Of a DNA stretch of 17,806 nucleotides, positions 1 through 7,181 are shown in pieces; position 1 is the stretch's first letter; each line of letters starts with the position of its first letter. The notes under the pieces were generated by a model. That model was not told the DNA's origin and did not search any database. It saw only the letters and a list, made by a program, of their open reading frames with translations. Both the position numbers and the translations under genes were made by a program. This DNA comes from Chloroflexota bacterium (GTDB lineage Bacteria > Chloroflexota > Dormibacteria > Dormibacterales > Dormibacteraceae): the NCBI GenBank assembly GCA_005880175.1, contig VBJR01000199.1, forward strand, positions 1 through 17,806. The letters run 5' to 3'.

Positions 1-1
1 C

Positions 2-418
2 CGGTACTTCGACGGCGCGCTGGTCACCGGCGTCCAGATGCAGTCGGACGGGACGGCCCGGATGGACTTCGACCTGCCCGACGCCGACAACGACCGCCTG
101 CGCGCGCTGGAGCCGGAGCTCAACGACGTCATCGCCCAGGACCTGCGCGTGGGCGACGGCTATGTGCCGTTGGAGGAGGCGCGCGCCCAGCACGGCCTGA
201 TCCGCAGCCGCTCCGTCGCCCCGCCGCCGACGCCCGACGGCCTGGTCCGCATCGTCGAGATCGCCGGGCTGGACCGGCAGGCGTGCGGCGGCACCCACCT
301 GGCGACCACCGGCCGGTCCCGCCCACTGCGTGTGCTCAAGGTGGACAACAAGGGCCGGCACAACCGGCGTGTGCGGATCGCGCTCGAGGGTGTGCGGGGT
401 ATCGAGCACGGCGGTTGA
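2..418 (+). CDS. AlaX-type alanyl-tRNA editing protein (3' part)
   Basis: The 5' end lies outside the window; the frame is open from base 2. This is the C-terminal part of a free-standing relative of the alanyl-tRNA synthetase editing domain. Such proteins hydrolyse Ser-tRNA(Ala) or Gly-tRNA(Ala) in the cytoplasm and so prevent mistranslation. The second zinc half-site, Cys-x3-His, is visible in the stretch ACGGTHL about 40 residues before the C-terminus; the first half-site (HxxxH) would be upstream of the window. The ending, with a conserved basic strand (KVDNKGRHNRRVRIAL), is typical of the family. The gene ends in TGA at 416-418, followed directly by a GC palindrome (420-433) that could help termination. 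Family assignment is fairly sure; the exact specificity (AlaX-S or AlaX-M) cannot be judged. Confidence 0.85.
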   Translation, partial: RYFDGALVTGVQMQSDGTARMDFDLPDADNDRLRALEPELNDVIAQDLRVGDGYVPLEEARAQHGLIRSRSVAPPPTPDGLVRIVEIAGLDRQACGGTHLATTGRSRPLRVLKVDNKGRHNRRVRIALEGVRGIEHGG

Positions 419-456
419 CCCGCCGGCCGGCGGCCGGCGAGAATCCTCCCGGCTCG

Positions 457-476
457 GCCAGCGACCGGTCGCTGGC
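457..476. promoter_or_regulatory. 20-bp perfect palindrome, candidate operator
   Basis: GCCAGCGACC is followed immediately by its exact reverse complement. It sits in the 87-bp gap between the AlaX gene and the first P450 gene, ending 29 bp before the GTG start. The size, perfect symmetry and place suit a dimeric repressor site controlling the P450 operon. Without a loop it is less suited to be a terminator hairpin. No regulator gene is adjacent, so the binding partner is unknown. Confidence 0.45.
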
Positions 477-505
477 GCATGGCGTCAATACGGGGAGGAA
501 GCACC

Positions 506-1666
506 GTGATCATCGAGCTGGAGGACGTGTACCAGTACCTGGCGGGGTGCCGTGCCCAGGCCTCTGTCCAGGCCCGGGCGGCGACGCCGGAGGCCGGCCT
601 CCCCGCCGGGTTCGACGTGTTCGGCTACGAGGAGTGCGCGCGCGTCCTGCGCGAGCCACGGACGTTCTCGTCGTCCCAGGCGTACGCCGACAACGCGACC
701 CGGGTGTTCGGCAGGACGATCATCGGGATGGACGATCCGGAGCACAAGCGGCACCGCGACCTGGTCGCCGACATCTTCCAGCAGCGCGCCCTGGCGCCCT
801 TCGTGGACGAGGTCGTCACGCCCGCGTGCCACGAGCTGATCGACCGGGTCGCGCCCAGCGGGCGGGCCGACCTGGTGGCCGACCTGAGCCTGCCGCTGCC
901 GATCCTGGTCACCGCTCGCATACTCGGCCTGCCCGCCGACGACGAGGGCCGGTTCCACCGCTGGTCGCTCGACCTGCTGGAGATGTCCGACGACTTCCAG
1001 CGCGGGCTGGACGCCTCCGCCGAGCTCCGCGAGTACTTCGCGGGCGTCGTGGCCGACCGCCGCCGGCAGCCGCGGGAGGACATCATCAGCCGGCTGCTGT
1101 CCGCCGAGGTGGACGGCATCCGCCTGGAGGACGAGGCGATCTACTCGTTCCTGCGGCTGCTGCTCCCGGCCGGCGTCGAGACGACCGCGCGCTCCATCGT
1201 CTCGCTGGTCCGGCGCCTGCTCGCCCACCCCGACCAGCTGGCCGACCTCATCCGCGACCGCTCGCTCATGCCCCAGGCCATCGAGGAGGGCCTGCGCTGC
1301 GACGCGCCGGCCCTGATGATCATGCGGGTCGCGACGCGCGACACGGAGCTGGGCGGCATGGCGGTGCCGGCTGGCTCGGCGCTGGTGATCAACCTGGGCT
1401 CCGCCAACCGCGACGAGCGCCGCTGGCCCGACGCCGATCGCTTCGACATCCACCGCGACGCCCAGCAGCACCTGGCCTTCGCGGCCGGGCCGCACATGTG
1501 CCTCGGGCTGCACCTGGCCCGCCTGGAGACCGCGGCGACGGTCAACGCGGTGCTGGACCGCATGCCGGGCCTGCGCCTCGACGACGGCCAGCCCGCGCCC
1601 CGGGTGACGGTCGGCACGAACGGGATGTCCGTCCTCGACTCCCTGCCCGTCCTGTTCGACGTGTAG
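506..1666 (+). CDS. cytochrome P450 (bacterial class I type)
   Basis: A 386-residue soluble heme monooxygenase needing a ferredoxin and reductase, neither of which is in this window. Three diagnostic P450 motifs are intact: the I-helix oxygen-activation motif AGVETT (residues 222-227), the K-helix ExxR (EGLR, 261-264) and the heme loop FAAGPHMCLG (325-334) with Cys332 as the axial thiolate. The length is usual for bacterial P450s and there is no membrane anchor. The GTG at 506 is chosen because GGAGG (494-498) lies 7 bp upstream; an ATG at 479 in the same frame has no comparable ribosome site. It is the first gene of a probable operon, with the next P450 starting 16 bp after its stop. The substrate cannot be deduced; it is not close to a P450 family I can name. 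Confidence 0.93.
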   Translation: MIIELEDVYQYLAGCRAQASVQARAATPEAGLPAGFDVFGYEECARVLREPRTFSSSQAYADNATRVFGRTIIGMDDPEHKRHRDLVADIFQQRALAPFVDEVVTPACHELIDRVAPSGRADLVADLSLPLPILVTARILGLPADDEGRFHRWSLDLLEMSDDFQRGLDASAELREYFAGVVADRRRQPREDIISRLLSAEVDGIRLEDEAIYSFLRLLLPAGVETTARSIVSLVRRLLAHPDQLADLIRDRSLMPQAIEEGLRCDAPALMIMRVATRDTELGGMAVPAGSALVINLGSANRDERRWPDADRFDIHRDAQQHLAFAAGPHMCLGLHLARLETAATVNAVLDRMPGLRLDDGQPAPRVTVGTNGMSVLDSLPVLFDV

Positions 1667-1682
1667 GGCATAGCATCGGGGC

Positions 1683-2987
1683 GTGGGCGCGGAGCCCGAC
1701 GTCCAGGCCGTCTTCGACCCCGACACGTACGTGGCCGGCGTCCCGTACGGGACGCTGGCGCGCGTGCGCGCCAGCGAGCCGCTGACCTGGGTGGACGAGG
1801 CGCCGCCCGGCCCCGGCTTCTGGGCGGTGTGGCGGCACGCGGACGTCCGCCACGTGCTCCGCCGGCCGGACCTCTTCAGCTCCCACCTGGGCGCGACGCA
1901 GATCCGCGAACCGGCCACGCCCGAGGACCTCGCGTACGTCCGGCGGTCGATGCTGAACATGGACCCGCCCGACCACGGCCGGCTGCGGGGCCTGCTGGCG
2001 CGCTCGTTCACGCCGCGGGCCGTGGCCGCGCTCGAGCACCGGATCGAGGCCAGGGCGCGGGCGCTGGTGGACTCGGCCGCCGGGGCCGGCGAGTGCGACT
2101 TCGCGGTGCTGGCGGCCGACCTCCCGCTGCACACCCTGGCCGACGTGCTCGGCATGCCCGAGTCCGACCGCTCGCTCCTGTTCGACTGGGCGAGCCGCGT
2201 GATCGGCTTCCAGGACCGGGAGTACGCGGCGGCCGACGCGACGGACCGCGCCGCCGCCACGGCGATGGCCCGGGCGGCGCTCGCGGTGCGACCCCGGCCG
2301 GACGCGGCCGGCCGCATGCCCGATCCCCGCACCCGCGCCGGCATCGCGGACCTGTACGCGTACGCGCACGAGCTCGCCGCGCACAAGCGCCGGCACCCGG
2401 GCGACGACGTGATGTCGCTGCTGCTCCAGCAGGTGGACGACGCGGGCGGCCGCCTGCGCGTGGACGAGTTCGAGAACCTGTTCTGGCTGTTCGCGGTCGC
2501 CGGCAACGAGACGGTGCGGAACGGCGTGCCGGGCGGCATGGTCGCCCTGCTGGAGCACCCGGACCAGCGGGCGCGGCTGGCCGGCGACCGGGCGCTCCTC
2601 GATACGGCGATCGACGAGATGCTGCGCTGGTGGACGCCGGTGATCCACTTCCGGCGTACGGCCACACGCGACTGCGAGGTGGCCGGTCACCCGGTGCGCG
2701 CGGGCCAGAAGGTGGTCGTCGTGTTCGCGAGCGCCAACCGCGACGAGCGGGTCTTCCCCGAGCCGGACCGGTTCGACGTCGGGCGCCGGCCCAACGACCA
2801 CCTGGCGTTCGGCCACGGCCCGCACTACTGCCTCGGCGCCCACCTCGCCCGCCGCCAGATGCGCGCCATCTTCGCGGCCGCGCTCGACCGCCTCGACGGC
2901 GTCGAGCAGGCGGGGCCGGCCGTCCGGCTGCGCTCGAGCTTCCAGAACGGCGTGAAGCACCTGCCGATCCGCTGGCGGGTGATCTGA
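1683..2987 (+). CDS. cytochrome P450, CYP124/CYP125/CYP142-like
   Basis: A 434-residue P450 with I-helix AGNETV (273-278), ExxR as EMLR (312-315) and heme loop FGHGPHYCLG (376-385, Cys383). The segments MLNMDPPDHGRLR (90-102) and HFRRTATRD (322-330) resemble the actinobacterial group that hydroxylates steroid or branched lipid side chains (CYP124, CYP125, CYP142); this is recognition from memory and does not prove the substrate. The second Thr of the I-helix motif is Val. It is longer than most relatives because of an extra proline- and arginine-rich stretch around residues 198-222. The GTG start at 1683 has no good Shine-Dalgarno, but TAGCAT (1671-1676) just upstream resembles a -10 box, so a leaderless internal transcript is possible. 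The stop overlaps the ribosome site of the next gene. Confidence 0.92.
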   Translation: MGAEPDVQAVFDPDTYVAGVPYGTLARVRASEPLTWVDEAPPGPGFWAVWRHADVRHVLRRPDLFSSHLGATQIREPATPEDLAYVRRSMLNMDPPDHGRLRGLLARSFTPRAVAALEHRIEARARALVDSAAGAGECDFAVLAADLPLHTLADVLGMPESDRSLLFDWASRVIGFQDREYAAADATDRAAATAMARAALAVRPRPDAAGRMPDPRTRAGIADLYAYAHELAAHKRRHPGDDVMSLLLQQVDDAGGRLRVDEFENLFWLFAVAGNETVRNGVPGGMVALLEHPDQRARLAGDRALLDTAIDEMLRWWTPVIHFRRTATRDCEVAGHPVRAGQKVVVVFASANRDERVFPEPDRFDVGRRPNDHLAFGHGPHYCLGAHLARRQMRAIFAAALDRLDGVEQAGPAVRLRSSFQNGVKHLPIRWRVI

Positions 2988-2998
2988 GGAGGACCGCC

Positions 2999-4156
2999 AT
3001 GCCGATGTACCAGGTCCGGGGCGAGGTCCCCCGGAAGCGCCACACGCAGCTCTGGCGCGACGGCCGCCTGCTGACCGAGGAGGTCATGGGCCTGCGCGGC
3101 TTCTCGGGCAACGAGACGATCCTGTACCACCTGGTCACGCCCAGCCGCATCGCCGAAGCGGCCGGCTTCCAGCCGCTCCGGCGCGAGGAGTGGGAGCCGG
3201 ACGAGCACGTGCACCGCCACTTCCGCACGGGCGCCGTCGAGCCGGAGGGCGACCCGGTGACCGGCCGCCGGGTGCTGCTGTGGAACGACGACGTCGAGGT
3301 CTCGCTCTGCCTGCCCGAGCGCGAGCACGAGGGGTTCTACCGCAACGGCGAGGCGGACGAGGTGGTCTTCGTCCACGAGGGGTCGGGCACGCTGGAGACG
3401 ATCCTCGGCGACCTGCCGTACCGCCCCGGCGACTACGTGGTCGTGCCGCGCGGCATCACGCACCGGTTCCGCGCCGAGGGCCCGCAGCGCCACCTGGTCT
3501 TCACGTCGCCGGGCCTGGTCGAGATCCCGCGCCGGTACCGCAACGAGTACGGGCAGCTGCTCGAGCACGCGCCGTACGGCAACCGCGACATCCACCCGGT
3601 CGGCGAGCTACGCACGCACGACGAGGAGGGCGACTTCCGGGTCACCGTGCGCGTGCGGCGTGGCCTGCAGACGTACCGGCTGGACCACCACCCGTTCGAC
3701 GTCGTGGGCTGGGACGGCTACGTGTACCCGTGGACGTTCAACGTCGAGGACTTCGAGCCGATCACCAAGCGGGTGCACATGCCGCCGCCGGCGCACCAGA
3801 CGTTCGAGGGCCAGAACTTCGTCATCTGCTCGTTCTGCCCGCGCAAGCTCGACTGGGACCCGCTGGCCGTGCCGGTGCCGTACGCGCACTCGAACCTGAA
3901 CTCGGAGGAGATGATGTACTACGTCGCCGGCAGCTACGCCGCCCGCCGGGGCGTGGAGCCGGGGTCGATCACGCTCCACCCGTCCGGCCTGCCCCACGCG
4001 CCGCAGCCGGGCCGGGCCGAGGCCGCGCTCGGCGCGACCGAGACGGACGAGCTGGCGGTCATGTGCGACACGTTCCGGCCGCTGCGGCTGTCCCGCCTGG
4101 CCAGGCAGCTCGACGACGGCGTGTACGCCTACTCGTGGAGCCCGGCCCGGCGCTGA
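2999..4156 (+). CDS. hmgA: homogentisate 1,2-dioxygenase-like cupin protein
   Basis: A 385-residue cytoplasmic non-heme iron(II) dioxygenase of the homogentisate dioxygenase family, which opens the ring of homogentisate to maleylacetoacetate in tyrosine breakdown. A cupin fold is seen at residues 118-160 (EADEVVFVHEG, then the RPGDYVVVPRGITHRF stretch). The iron ligands fit His297, Glu303 and His333; their spacings of 6 and 36 residues equal those of the human enzyme (His335, Glu341, His371). The position expected for the human acid/base His292 seems to hold Glu250, as I recall for short actinobacterial relatives, so true homogentisate activity is likely but not certain. ATG at 2999 follows AGGAGG (2987-2992), which overlaps the stop of the preceding P450 gene, implying coupled translation. 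The 3' end overlaps the convergent membrane-protein gene by 28 bp. No fumarylacetoacetase, isomerase or HPP dioxygenase gene is nearby. Confidence 0.82.
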   Translation: MPMYQVRGEVPRKRHTQLWRDGRLLTEEVMGLRGFSGNETILYHLVTPSRIAEAAGFQPLRREEWEPDEHVHRHFRTGAVEPEGDPVTGRRVLLWNDDVEVSLCLPEREHEGFYRNGEADEVVFVHEGSGTLETILGDLPYRPGDYVVVPRGITHRFRAEGPQRHLVFTSPGLVEIPRRYRNEYGQLLEHAPYGNRDIHPVGELRTHDEEGDFRVTVRVRRGLQTYRLDHHPFDVVGWDGYVYPWTFNVEDFEPITKRVHMPPPAHQTFEGQNFVICSFCPRKLDWDPLAVPVPYAHSNLNSEEMMYYVAGSYAARRGVEPGSITLHPSGLPHAPQPGRAEAALGATETDELAVMCDTFRPLRLSRLARQLDDGVYAYSWSPARR

Positions 4157-4644
4157 GCCGCCCCGGGCCGCGCCCGGCCGAGGGCGGCGAGCCAGCCGAC
4201 CTGGCCCGGCCGGAGCCGCGGCACGCCCTCGGAGCCCAGGCCCCAGGCCAGCAGCCACAGCGCCTTGGTCGCCACGTTCCATGCCTCGCCAGGCCAGGTC
4301 CAGGGCCGGCCCGCGTAGTTGTACGGGAACCCGGCGAGCACCCAGGCCAGGTGGGCGACCGCGAACGCCGCCAGCAGCCGCAGGCTCGGGGTCCAGCCCC
4401 GGCTGAGCATCCAGCCGGTCCAGCCCGCGGCCAGCACCAGCCAGTACGGCTCGGGCGCCCAGCCCCAGTGGTGGACCGCGATGTCCGTCGCGTTCCACAC
4501 CGCCTCGTACGTCCACAGGCACGCGATAACCGTGATCGCGGCCAGGCCGAGCCGCCGCGTCCGCACCGCCACGATCGCGAACGCCAGGACGGCCATCGCC
4601 ACCGTGGTCAGCCGGATCGGCCCCCAGGGCGAGGCGACGCTCAT
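4129..4644 (-). CDS. small integral membrane protein, unknown function
   Basis: About 171 residues with around five hydrophobic segments (beginning LTTVAMAVLAFAIVAV, then GLAAITVIACLW, YWLVLAAGWTGWML, LLAAFAVAHLAWVLAGF and ALWLLAWGLG), rich in Trp, with an arginine-rich cytoplasmic tail. I do not recognise a named family. Two ATG codons compete: 4644 lies 12 bp after a GGATGGAGG sequence, whereas 4656 touches it directly; 4644 is preferred. The gene converges on and overlaps the dioxygenase gene, and diverges from the lipoprotein gene with 92 bp between the start codons. A polytopic inner-membrane location is secure; the role is not. Confidence 0.68.
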   Translation of the reverse strand: MSVASPWGPIRLTTVAMAVLAFAIVAVRTRRLGLAAITVIACLWTYEAVWNATDIAVHHWGWAPEPYWLVLAAGWTGWMLSRGWTPSLRLLAAFAVAHLAWVLAGFPYNYAGRPWTWPGEAWNVATKALWLLAWGLGSEGVPRLRPGQVGWLAALGRARPGAAQRRAGLHE

Positions 4645-4736
4645 GTCAGCCAGCATCCTCCATCCGGGCCTCGACTTACAGATTCTTGACCGCCGCCGGC
4701 AACCGCTCGTCACCCGGCGGAGTAGTTCCTGGAGTT

Positions 4737-5555
4737 GTGAGAGCCAGCATCATCGTCGTGGGGGTGGCTGCCGCGGTGCTGGCCGGCTGCGGCAGCATCG
4801 GCAGCCCGGCCGGCGCCTCGTCGGGCGCGGCGGCCAAGACGTCGCCCAGCCCTGGTCGCGGCGCGTTGGCGAACGCCGTCAACGGCCAGGTCAGCCAGGT
4901 GGCCAGCGGCAAGCTGACGGTCGCGCAGCAGAACGGCAGCGCGACGGTCACGTTCGACTCCAGCACGTCGGTGCTGCAGAGCGGCACGGGCACGCTGACG
5001 GAAGCGGTGCCGGGGACCTGCGTCGTCGCCACCGGGACGGCGGACGCGAGCGGCGCCATCGCGGCGCGCACGTTCCAGGTCCAGCTCAACATGAACGGCA
5101 ACTGCACGCCGCCCGCGGGCGCTGGTGGCGGGCAGGGAGCCGGCGGAAACGGTCAGGGCGCCGGTGGCGGCGGCCGGGCCGGTCGTGGCAGCCCCAGCCC
5201 GGGGGCCGGAGGGGGCGCCGGCGCGCCGCCCGCCAACTTCTCCATGGTGCGGGGCAAGCTCACGAACGTCAGCGGCAGCACCATGACCGTGCAGCCGGAG
5301 ACGGGCAGCCCCGTCACGGTCACGGTGTCCAGCACCACGATGGTCACGCGGCTGGTGACGTCCAGCACGGCGCGGCTCGCCACCGGCGAGTGCGTCACGG
5401 CGGCCGGCCAGCGCGACTCGTCCGGCACGGTGAAGGCGCGCACGATCCTGATCAGCGCGCCGGGCCCGAACGGGTGCACCTTCGGCGGCGGCGGGTTCGG
5501 TGGCGTCGGTGGTGGCCGCCGGCCGGGCGCCTCGCCGTCACCGCGCAGCGCGTAG
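4737..5555 (+). CDS. lipoprotein with two DUF5666-like units
   Basis: A 272-residue exported lipoprotein. The N-terminus is a short lipoprotein signal (MRAS, a hydrophobic stretch, then lipobox LAGC with Cys18), so the mature protein should be tethered to the outer face of the cytoplasmic membrane. Two related beta-rich units follow, about 48-116 and 170-240, each of the pattern V-x-G-x-[VL]...TV...VTV...G.CV.A.G..D.SG...AR; this matches what I know of DUF5666. Each unit carries a Cys followed by another exactly 28 residues later (95/123 and 219/247), suggesting one disulfide per unit. They are joined by a Gly/Ala/Ser/Pro linker (124-166) and end in a Gly-rich tail. GTG 4737 is chosen because it gives a clean signal peptide; its GGAG (4731-4734) is very close, so initiation is not certain. 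Function unknown. Confidence 0.75.
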   Translation: MRASIIVVGVAAAVLAGCGSIGSPAGASSGAAAKTSPSPGRGALANAVNGQVSQVASGKLTVAQQNGSATVTFDSSTSVLQSGTGTLTEAVPGTCVVATGTADASGAIAARTFQVQLNMNGNCTPPAGAGGGQGAGGNGQGAGGGGRAGRGSPSPGAGGGAGAPPANFSMVRGKLTNVSGSTMTVQPETGSPVTVTVSSTTMVTRLVTSSTARLATGECVTAAGQRDSSGTVKARTILISAPGPNGCTFGGGGFGGVGGGRRPGASPSPRSA

Positions 5556-5569
5556 CTCAGAGCTGGCAG

Positions 5570-5605
5570 AGGGCCCTCCCCCGGCAGTCGGGGGAAGGGC
5601 CCTTT
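5570..5605. terminator. strong hairpin terminator, probably bidirectional
   Basis: AGGGCCCT (5570-5577) plus CCCCC pair with GGGGG and AGGGCCCT (5596-5603), with a single bulged A, a 5-base loop and a following TTT on the plus strand. It lies 14 bp after the lipoprotein stop and just before the end of the convergent metallophosphoesterase gene, so it can serve both. Confidence 0.75.
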
Positions 5606-5612
5606 CTCGTTC

Positions 5613-6830
5613 CTAGGTCCCGATCCCGGAGACCCCGCCGATGCCGGGCGCGCGCGGCGTGGCCTGGACCAGCTGGTGCCTCTTCCAGTCGAGGCTGAAC
5701 GCGTCGGCCGCGACCGCGGGCGCGCGCCACGACTCCTGCGGCCGCGGCACCGTGAAGTACGTGCCGTTCACCCGGTCCGGGGTGATCTCCAGCACCAGGT
5801 AGCCGTGGTGGTCGTCGCTGAACGCCTCGAGCGTCGCCTGCATGCCGTTGGCCGAGTCGGCCGGCACGTCGAACGGCAGCGTGATGGGCCAGCCCAGGTT
5901 GTGCGTCATGTAGTGCAGGTTGTGGTAGCCGCCGGCGCCGGCCACGATGAACGGCACCTCCCCGCTGTCCCACTTGCGCGTGAACCGCTGGTAGTTGTGG
6001 ACGTGGGCCGTGAGGACGACGTCCGGCAGCCGGCCGGCGTCCTGTGCCGCGCCGTCCAGCAGCTCGTGCATCCGGGTCGAGCCGGAGTGGTGGTCGTCGA
6101 GCGAGATGACCGGGTGGTGGAGGGCGACCAGCAGGGGCCGGTCCGCCGGCGCCGCCTTCAGCTCCGCGACCAGCCACTGCCGCTGGTCGTCGTCCACGAA
6201 GCCGCCCTCGGGGACGTTCGTGTACAGGCCGACGAACGTGGCCAGCGGCGTGACCAGCGTCCAGTACGGGTTGGGCTGCGTCATCGCGTCGCGCTCGTTG
6301 TCGCCCGCCTCCTCGGTGGGGTGGGGCGAGCTGGCGCAGAAGTTCTCGGTCCAGGCGTCCAGCGACTTCGCCTGCGAGTGCGGCGCGACGCCGCCGTCGT
6401 GGTTGCCGGGGATGGACACGATCGGGGCGGCGTACAGCGAGTACGGCTCGTAGAACTGCCCGTAGTAGTTCTCGTGCTCGCCGTAGAAGTAGACGACGTC
6501 GCCCAGGTGGTAGAAGAGGCGGGGCGGATCGGCGGAGGCGAGGTCCGCCTGCATGTGGTTGGCCACGATCTGCTGGGCGTTGCCGCTGACCACGCCGCCG
6601 GTGTCGCCGGCGCAGTGGACGACCAGCTTGCCGGAGCTGTGGACCTGGTTCGTCGCGTCGGGTCCGAGCAGCTCGGCGAGGTCCATCCGGAACGGGAACG
6701 GCCGGGTGGGATGGGGCAGCGGCAGGGAGGTCTGGTTGCGCCGGACGCGGGGCGCGCGGACCGCGACCAGCTGCGCCAGGTCCGCGTTGTTGTGGTGGCG
6801 GCGCGGCTGCCAGGCGGGCGTGTCGGTCAA
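5613..6830 (-). CDS. metallophosphoesterase, purple acid phosphatase-like
   Basis: A 405-residue calcineurin-like dinuclear metal phosphoesterase. The five metal-binding blocks appear in order, in the spelling of purple acid phosphatases: GDTG (75-78), GDVVY (110-114), GNHD (142-145), VALHH (235-239) and AHVHNY (275-280), where the usual Gly of GHxH is Ala. It should hydrolyse phosphate mono- or diesters; the substrate is unknown. There is no signal peptide, unlike many secreted relatives, so it is probably cytoplasmic or exported by another route. TTG at 6830 is taken as the start because GAGGAGGAG lies about 6 bp before it; the frame stays open upstream to 6905 but without such a site. It is convergent with the lipoprotein gene and divergent from the repeat surface protein. 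Confidence 0.85.
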   Translation of the reverse strand: MTDTPAWQPRRHHNNADLAQLVAVRAPRVRRNQTSLPLPHPTRPFPFRMDLAELLGPDATNQVHSSGKLVVHCAGDTGGVVSGNAQQIVANHMQADLASADPPRLFYHLGDVVYFYGEHENYYGQFYEPYSLYAAPIVSIPGNHDGGVAPHSQAKSLDAWTENFCASSPHPTEEAGDNERDAMTQPNPYWTLVTPLATFVGLYTNVPEGGFVDDDQRQWLVAELKAAPADRPLLVALHHPVISLDDHHSGSTRMHELLDGAAQDAGRLPDVVLTAHVHNYQRFTRKWDSGEVPFIVAGAGGYHNLHYMTHNLGWPITLPFDVPADSANGMQATLEAFSDDHHGYLVLEITPDRVNGTYFTVPRPQESWRAPAVAADAFSLDWKRHQLVQATPRAPGIGGVSGIGT

Positions 6831-6954
6831 GTCGTCTCCTCCTCGGGGTGGGGTCGTCTCGGAGTCGCGTCCGGCCCGGCCGGGGGCCACCCGCCGCCGG
6901 AGCACACACAGCCTGAGCGGGTGATCGCGGCAGCGTCAAGGTCCGAGCGTGGGC

Positions 6955-6984
6955 CTGTGACGACGGCGCCTGGGCGCGTCACAG
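6955..6984. promoter_or_regulatory. inverted repeat in divergent intergenic region
   Basis: CTGTGACG and CGTCACAG form perfect 8-bp arms around 14 bases, 26 bp upstream of the -35 box of the surface-protein promoter. A TTGACG (minus strand, 6939-6934) that could be the -35 of the metallophosphoesterase gene lies close by. The placement suits a regulator site or a cruciform between divergent genes. The rest of the 6831-7181 gap holds the promoter at 7011-7040 and a leader of about 135 bases with small GC-rich hairpins but no riboswitch that I recognise. Confidence 0.4.
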
Positions 6985-7010
6985 CGGGGATTTCTCAGCT
7001 GTCCCAGCCC

Positions 7011-7040
7011 TTGACCGCCGTGCCCGCGAAACGCTATGGT
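7011..7040 (+). promoter_or_regulatory. housekeeping-type promoter of the surface-protein gene
   Basis: TTGACC (7011-7016) and TATGGT (7035-7040) are separated by 18 bases, close to the consensus of the principal sigma factor. Transcription would start near 7047, leaving a leader of about 135 bases before the ATG at 7182. Confidence 0.6.
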
Positions 7041-7181
7041 CGCGCCCTGGCTGTAGGGAAGCGCCGGGGCCGGCAGGCTCCGGACACGTCGTGGTCGCGC
7101 ACCCCCGACCAGGGCTGTGGTCCACCGCGTCGCGAGCGGCGCCGTCGCCTGCGGCCAATTCTCAGGAGGTGCAACCTTTGC

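Noticed and set aside
485..2665. Long minus-strand open frame opposite the P450 genes
   Set aside because: Arg/Ser/Ala-rich shadow produced by GC-rich codons; the plus strand carries two complete P450s with all motifs.
506..4156. Part of a secondary-metabolite gene cluster
   Set aside because: P450s are suggestive, but there is no synthase, peptide synthetase, terpene cyclase or transporter linked to them in the window.
6956..6983. TGTGA...TCACA as a CRP/FNR-type binding site
   Set aside because: The half-sites are 18 bases apart, not the 6 needed for that family, so only a general inverted repeat is claimed.
5676..7181. Upstream extension of the surface-protein frame and other plus-strand frames opposite the metallophosphoesterase
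   Set aside because: The minus strand encodes all five phosphatase motifs; the plus frames are Val/Arg-rich shadows, and the surface protein has a signal peptide and ribosome site at 7182.
7047..7181. Riboswitch in the surface-protein leader
   Set aside because: I could not match conserved cores of the common classes; only short GC-rich hairpins are visible.
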